Positions 8,112 through 9,569 of a DNA stretch of 9,569 nt are shown here, piece after piece. Position numbers and translations under genes: made by a program. The notes under the pieces were generated by a model. The model ran no database searches and had not been told where the DNA came from. It worked only from the letters and a program-made list of their open reading frames with translations. Location of the stretch: contig CAITLX010000071.1 of NCBI GenBank assembly GCA_903893335.1, positions 1 through 9,569 of the forward strand, given 5' to 3'. The DNA comes from an uncultured delta proteobacterium. GTDB lineage: Bacteria > Myxococcota_A > Polyangia > Polyangiales > Polyangiaceae. How positions within the stretch are numbered: the first letter of the stretch is position 1; each line of letters starts with the position of its first letter.

Positions 8112-8120
8112 ACGCTAGCA
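8112..8120 (-). promoter_or_regulatory. Extended -10 promoter (TGCTAGCGT) of the small lipoprotein
   Basis: On the minus strand TGCTAGCGT fits TGnTAnnnT and lies 9 nt before the ATG at 8102, with TGGGGGGAA between. The spacing equals that of the MoxR promoter. The leader would be very short. Its presence is one of the main reasons to accept the low-complexity downstream frame as a gene. Confidence 0.55.
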
Positions 8121-8196
8121 TGAGTCGGGCCAAGCTCGTCATACATGGAGTTTCGGGCACTTGGCTCGCCTCCCGCCCCTCCCGAGTGGCACCCTC

Positions 8197-8212
8197 TGGC
8201 ACACTTGGTGCC
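8197..8212 (+). promoter_or_regulatory. Sigma-54-like -24/-12 element and inverted repeat upstream of the ABC unit
   Basis: TGGCACACTTGGTGCC carries a full TGGCAC -24 box and a TGC at the -12 position with the correct spacing of the sigma-54 consensus TGGCAC-N5-TTGCW. The match at -12 is TGC preceded by G, not TT. The same bases form an inverted repeat, GGCAC-N5-GTGCC (8198-8202 and 8208-8212), so a repressor site is an alternative reading. A second TGGCAC begins 10 bp upstream at 8187. The ABC gene start is 55 bp downstream at 8267. None of the TGnTAG elements used elsewhere precedes this gene. Confidence 0.45.
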
Positions 8213-8216
8213 GTAC

Positions 8217-8245
8217 AGTGCGCGCCTGCGCTTGCGGCGCGCGCT
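8217..8245 (+). other. Strong hairpin in the upstream region of the ABC ATPase gene
   Basis: AGTGCGCGCC (8217-8226) can pair with GGCGCGCGCT (8236-8245), ten pairs with one G-T wobble, closing a 9-base loop TGCGCTTGC. It lies immediately after the sigma-54-like element and ends 21 bp before the ATG at 8267. There is no T-run, so it is not a standard terminator. It could affect transcript start, stability or translation. GC-rich sequence makes such pairs easier by chance, but ten pairs is more than usual here. Confidence 0.4.
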
Positions 8246-8266
8246 CGCACCACGTAACCGGAACCC

Positions 8267-8950
8267 ATGACCGAGCTTGCGCTGGCGGCGCGCGACGTGA
8301 CCAAGCGCGTGCAGGACGGCGCGACGCGGCGCGAGGTGCTCCGCGGCGTCACGCTCGAGGTGGCGCGCGGGGCGCTCGTGGTCGTGCGGGGCCCGAGCGG
8401 CAGCGGCAAGACCACGCTGCTCGCGGTGCTCGGCGGGATGCTGCTGCCGACCTCGGGCGAGGTGTGGCTCGACGGCGAGCCGATGTCGCGCCTGCGCGAT
8501 CGCCAGCGCACCGCGCTGCGCCGCCGCAAGATCGGCTACCTGTTCCAGGACTTCGCGCTCGTCGCCGGGATGTCGGCGCTCGACAACGTCGCGCTCGCGC
8601 TGGTGCCCGACGCGCCGCGACGCCGCGAGGTGGTCGCCCGCGCCGCCTCCGCGCTCGACCGCCTCGGGCTCGCCGCGCTCGCCGCCACGCGCGTCGAGCT
8701 GCTCTCGGGCGGCGAGCGGCAGCGCGTGGCGCTCGCCCGCGCGCTGCTCCACGATCCCATCGTGCTGCTGCTCGACGAGCCGACGGCCCACCTCGACACC
8801 CCCCGCGTGCGCGGCGTCGTCGACGATCTGGTCGCGCTGTGCGGCGAGGGGCGCGCCGTGGTCGTCGCGTCGCACGACCCGCGCCTGTGCGACGACCCGC
8901 GCGTCACGCGCGTCGTCGAGATCGACGGCGGAGCGCTCGTGTCGCCGTGA
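8267..8950 (+). CDS. ABC transporter ATP-binding protein (LolD/MacB-like)
   Basis: The 227-residue protein is a complete, single ABC ATPase domain. Walker A is GPSGSGKTT (42-50), the Q-loop is LFQDF with Gln94, the signature is LSGGERQR (146-153), Walker B is VLLLDEPTAHLD with Asp170-Glu171, and the H-loop is ASHDPR with His203. Size and the LFQDFALV...LDNVALAL sequence are typical of the LolD/MacB/FtsE-like group, which power lipoprotein release, efflux or envelope processes through separate membrane subunits. The start ATG follows a weak GGAA site, and the N-terminus LALAARDVTKRVQDG is normal for the family. Its stop overlaps the next gene (GTGA), so the partner is likely the Cys-motif membrane protein. 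That protein lacks the recognisable FtsX/MacB permease features in the part visible, so the transported substrate is unknown. Confidence 0.94.
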   Translation: MTELALAARDVTKRVQDGATRREVLRGVTLEVARGALVVVRGPSGSGKTTLLAVLGGMLLPTSGEVWLDGEPMSRLRDRQRTALRRRKIGYLFQDFALVAGMSALDNVALALVPDAPRRREVVARAASALDRLGLAALAATRVELLSGGERQRVALARALLHDPIVLLLDEPTAHLDTPRVRGVVDDLVALCGEGRAVVVASHDPRLCDDPRVTRVVEIDGGALVSP

Positions 8951-9569
8951 CGCTGCTCGAGCCCTGGATCCTCCTGCGCCTCGCGGCGAGCCTGGTCGCG
9001 GTCGCGACGCTCGGCGCGGCGGCGTGGGTCGCGCTGCGGGTGCTCGCCCACCGGAGGGTGGTCGCCGCCACCGAGGGGCAGCTGGCGCTCGAGCGACAGG
9101 CCGAGCTGGCCGGCACGCTCGCGCGCGTGGGCGCGGCCGCGCAGGTGCTCGCGCTCGTCGTCGCCCTGCTCGCGGCCGACCGGCTCGCTCCGGTGGTGCG
9201 CGGGGCGATGTGCGGGTTCGGCGTCGTCGCGGCGAACCCCTGGGGCTGGCCCTCGCTCGCGGCGACCACAGTGGCCGCCCTCGGCGCGTGCGCGCTCGGC
9301 GAGCTGCTCGCGTTCGACGCTCGCGTGCAGAGCCTCGACCTCCTGCGCCCCGCGGCCGTCGCCGCGCTCGTGGTCGCGCCGCTCGCAGCGCTCGACCTCG
9401 GCGCAGCCGGCGCGTGGGCGGCGCACCTCGACCTCTCCGTCGTGGCCTCGTGCTGTTCGGCCACCGTCGATACGGCCGCGGGCCCAGCGGCCTCGGCCTC
9501 TGGGCCGCGCGCGGTCGTCACCGCAGGCGCGCTCGCGTCGGCGCTGGCCGCGATCGCGCTCGCGCTCGC
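8947..9569 (+). CDS. Multi-span membrane protein with periplasmic Cys motifs (runs off right edge)
   Basis: From the GTG at 8947, overlapping the ABC ATPase stop by four bases, an open frame of 207 codons continues to the window edge. Hydrophobic segments lie at about 7-33, 55-80, 105-123, 137-160 and 186 onward. Arg36-Arg37 after the first segment suggests that this loop is cytoplasmic. That places both the loop with VVRGAMCGFGVV (Cys89) and the loop with SVVASCCSATVD (Cys169-Cys170) on the outer face. I do not recognise an ABC permease domain such as FtsX or MacB in this part. The paired Cys motifs on one face suggest disulfide or thiol chemistry, or metal or heme binding; this is inference. 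The frame is certain to be coding from its residue pattern and the coupling to the ABC gene. A second, longer membrane domain may lie beyond the edge. Confidence 0.82.
   Translation, partial: MTLLEPWILLRLAASLVAVATLGAAAWVALRVLAHRRVVAATEGQLALERQAELAGTLARVGAAAQVLALVVALLAADRLAPVVRGAMCGFGVVAANPWGWPSLAATTVAALGACALGELLAFDARVQSLDLLRPAAVAALVVAPLAALDLGAAGAWAAHLDLSVVASCCSATVDTAAGPAASASGPRAVVTAGALASALAAIALAL

Noticed and set aside
7873..8118. An 81-codon plus-strand Pro/Ala-rich frame opposite the small lipoprotein
   Set aside because: PPLPPAPPAA is just the antisense of Gly-rich codons; there is no promoter or ribosome site, and the minus frame has a signal sequence and promoter.
8214..8219. TACAGT as a -10 for the ABC ATPase gene
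   Set aside because: It has no TG extension and no suitable -35, and it overlaps the sigma-54-like element and the hairpin, which fit better. It remains a weak alternative.

Overview
The window is very GC-rich DNA with near-continuous G/C at third codon positions. Several features point to a myxobacterium-like (Myxococcota, probably Polyangia-type) chromosome: lipoproteins with Gly/Asp/Ala-rich tails, a HExxH lipoprotein, a stand-alone cyclic-nucleotide-binding protein, and short-leader promoters with a TGnTAG core. This assignment is inferred from gene content and style, not from a marker gene. There is no sign of phage, IS elements, CRISPR, tRNA or rRNA; it reads as ordinary chromosomal backbone.

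Layout from left to right: (1) positions 1-149, minus strand, hold the N-terminus of an ABC-type ATPase that runs off the left edge. (2) Divergent from it, 211-4498 plus strand is a compact three-gene operon: a MoxR-family AAA+ ATPase, a DUF58 membrane protein, and a TgpA-like membrane transglutaminase with an intact Cys-His-Asp triad and a C-terminal DUF4129-like segment. DUF58 and the transglutaminase overlap by ATGA. This trio is a widely conserved envelope-associated module whose substrate is usually unknown. (3) Convergent to it, 6576-4511 minus strand is a two-gene unit: ribulose-phosphate 3-epimerase (rpe) and, coupled through a GTGA overlap, a HExxH metalloprotease-like lipoprotein. 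(4) 6705-7160 plus is a GNAT acetyltransferase. (5) 7196-7732 plus is a CRP-type cyclic-nucleotide-binding domain with no DNA-binding domain. (6) 8102-7770 minus is a small low-complexity lipoprotein. (7) 8267-9569 plus is a LolD/MacB-type ABC ATPase, coupled by GTGA to a multi-span membrane protein that runs off the right edge. That membrane protein carries two cysteine motifs predicted to face the periplasm.

Five of the seven transcription units begin with a TGnTAG element lying 9-16 nt before the start codon. The ABC/Cys-membrane-protein unit instead has a sigma-54-like TGGCAC...TGC element that is also an inverted repeat, followed by a strong hairpin. The least explained parts are the Cys-motif membrane protein with its ABC partner, the duplicated RLRRWWKP motif at the N-terminus of the DUF58 protein, and the rpe-metalloprotease coupling. 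I did not find a convincing novel defence or mobile system.
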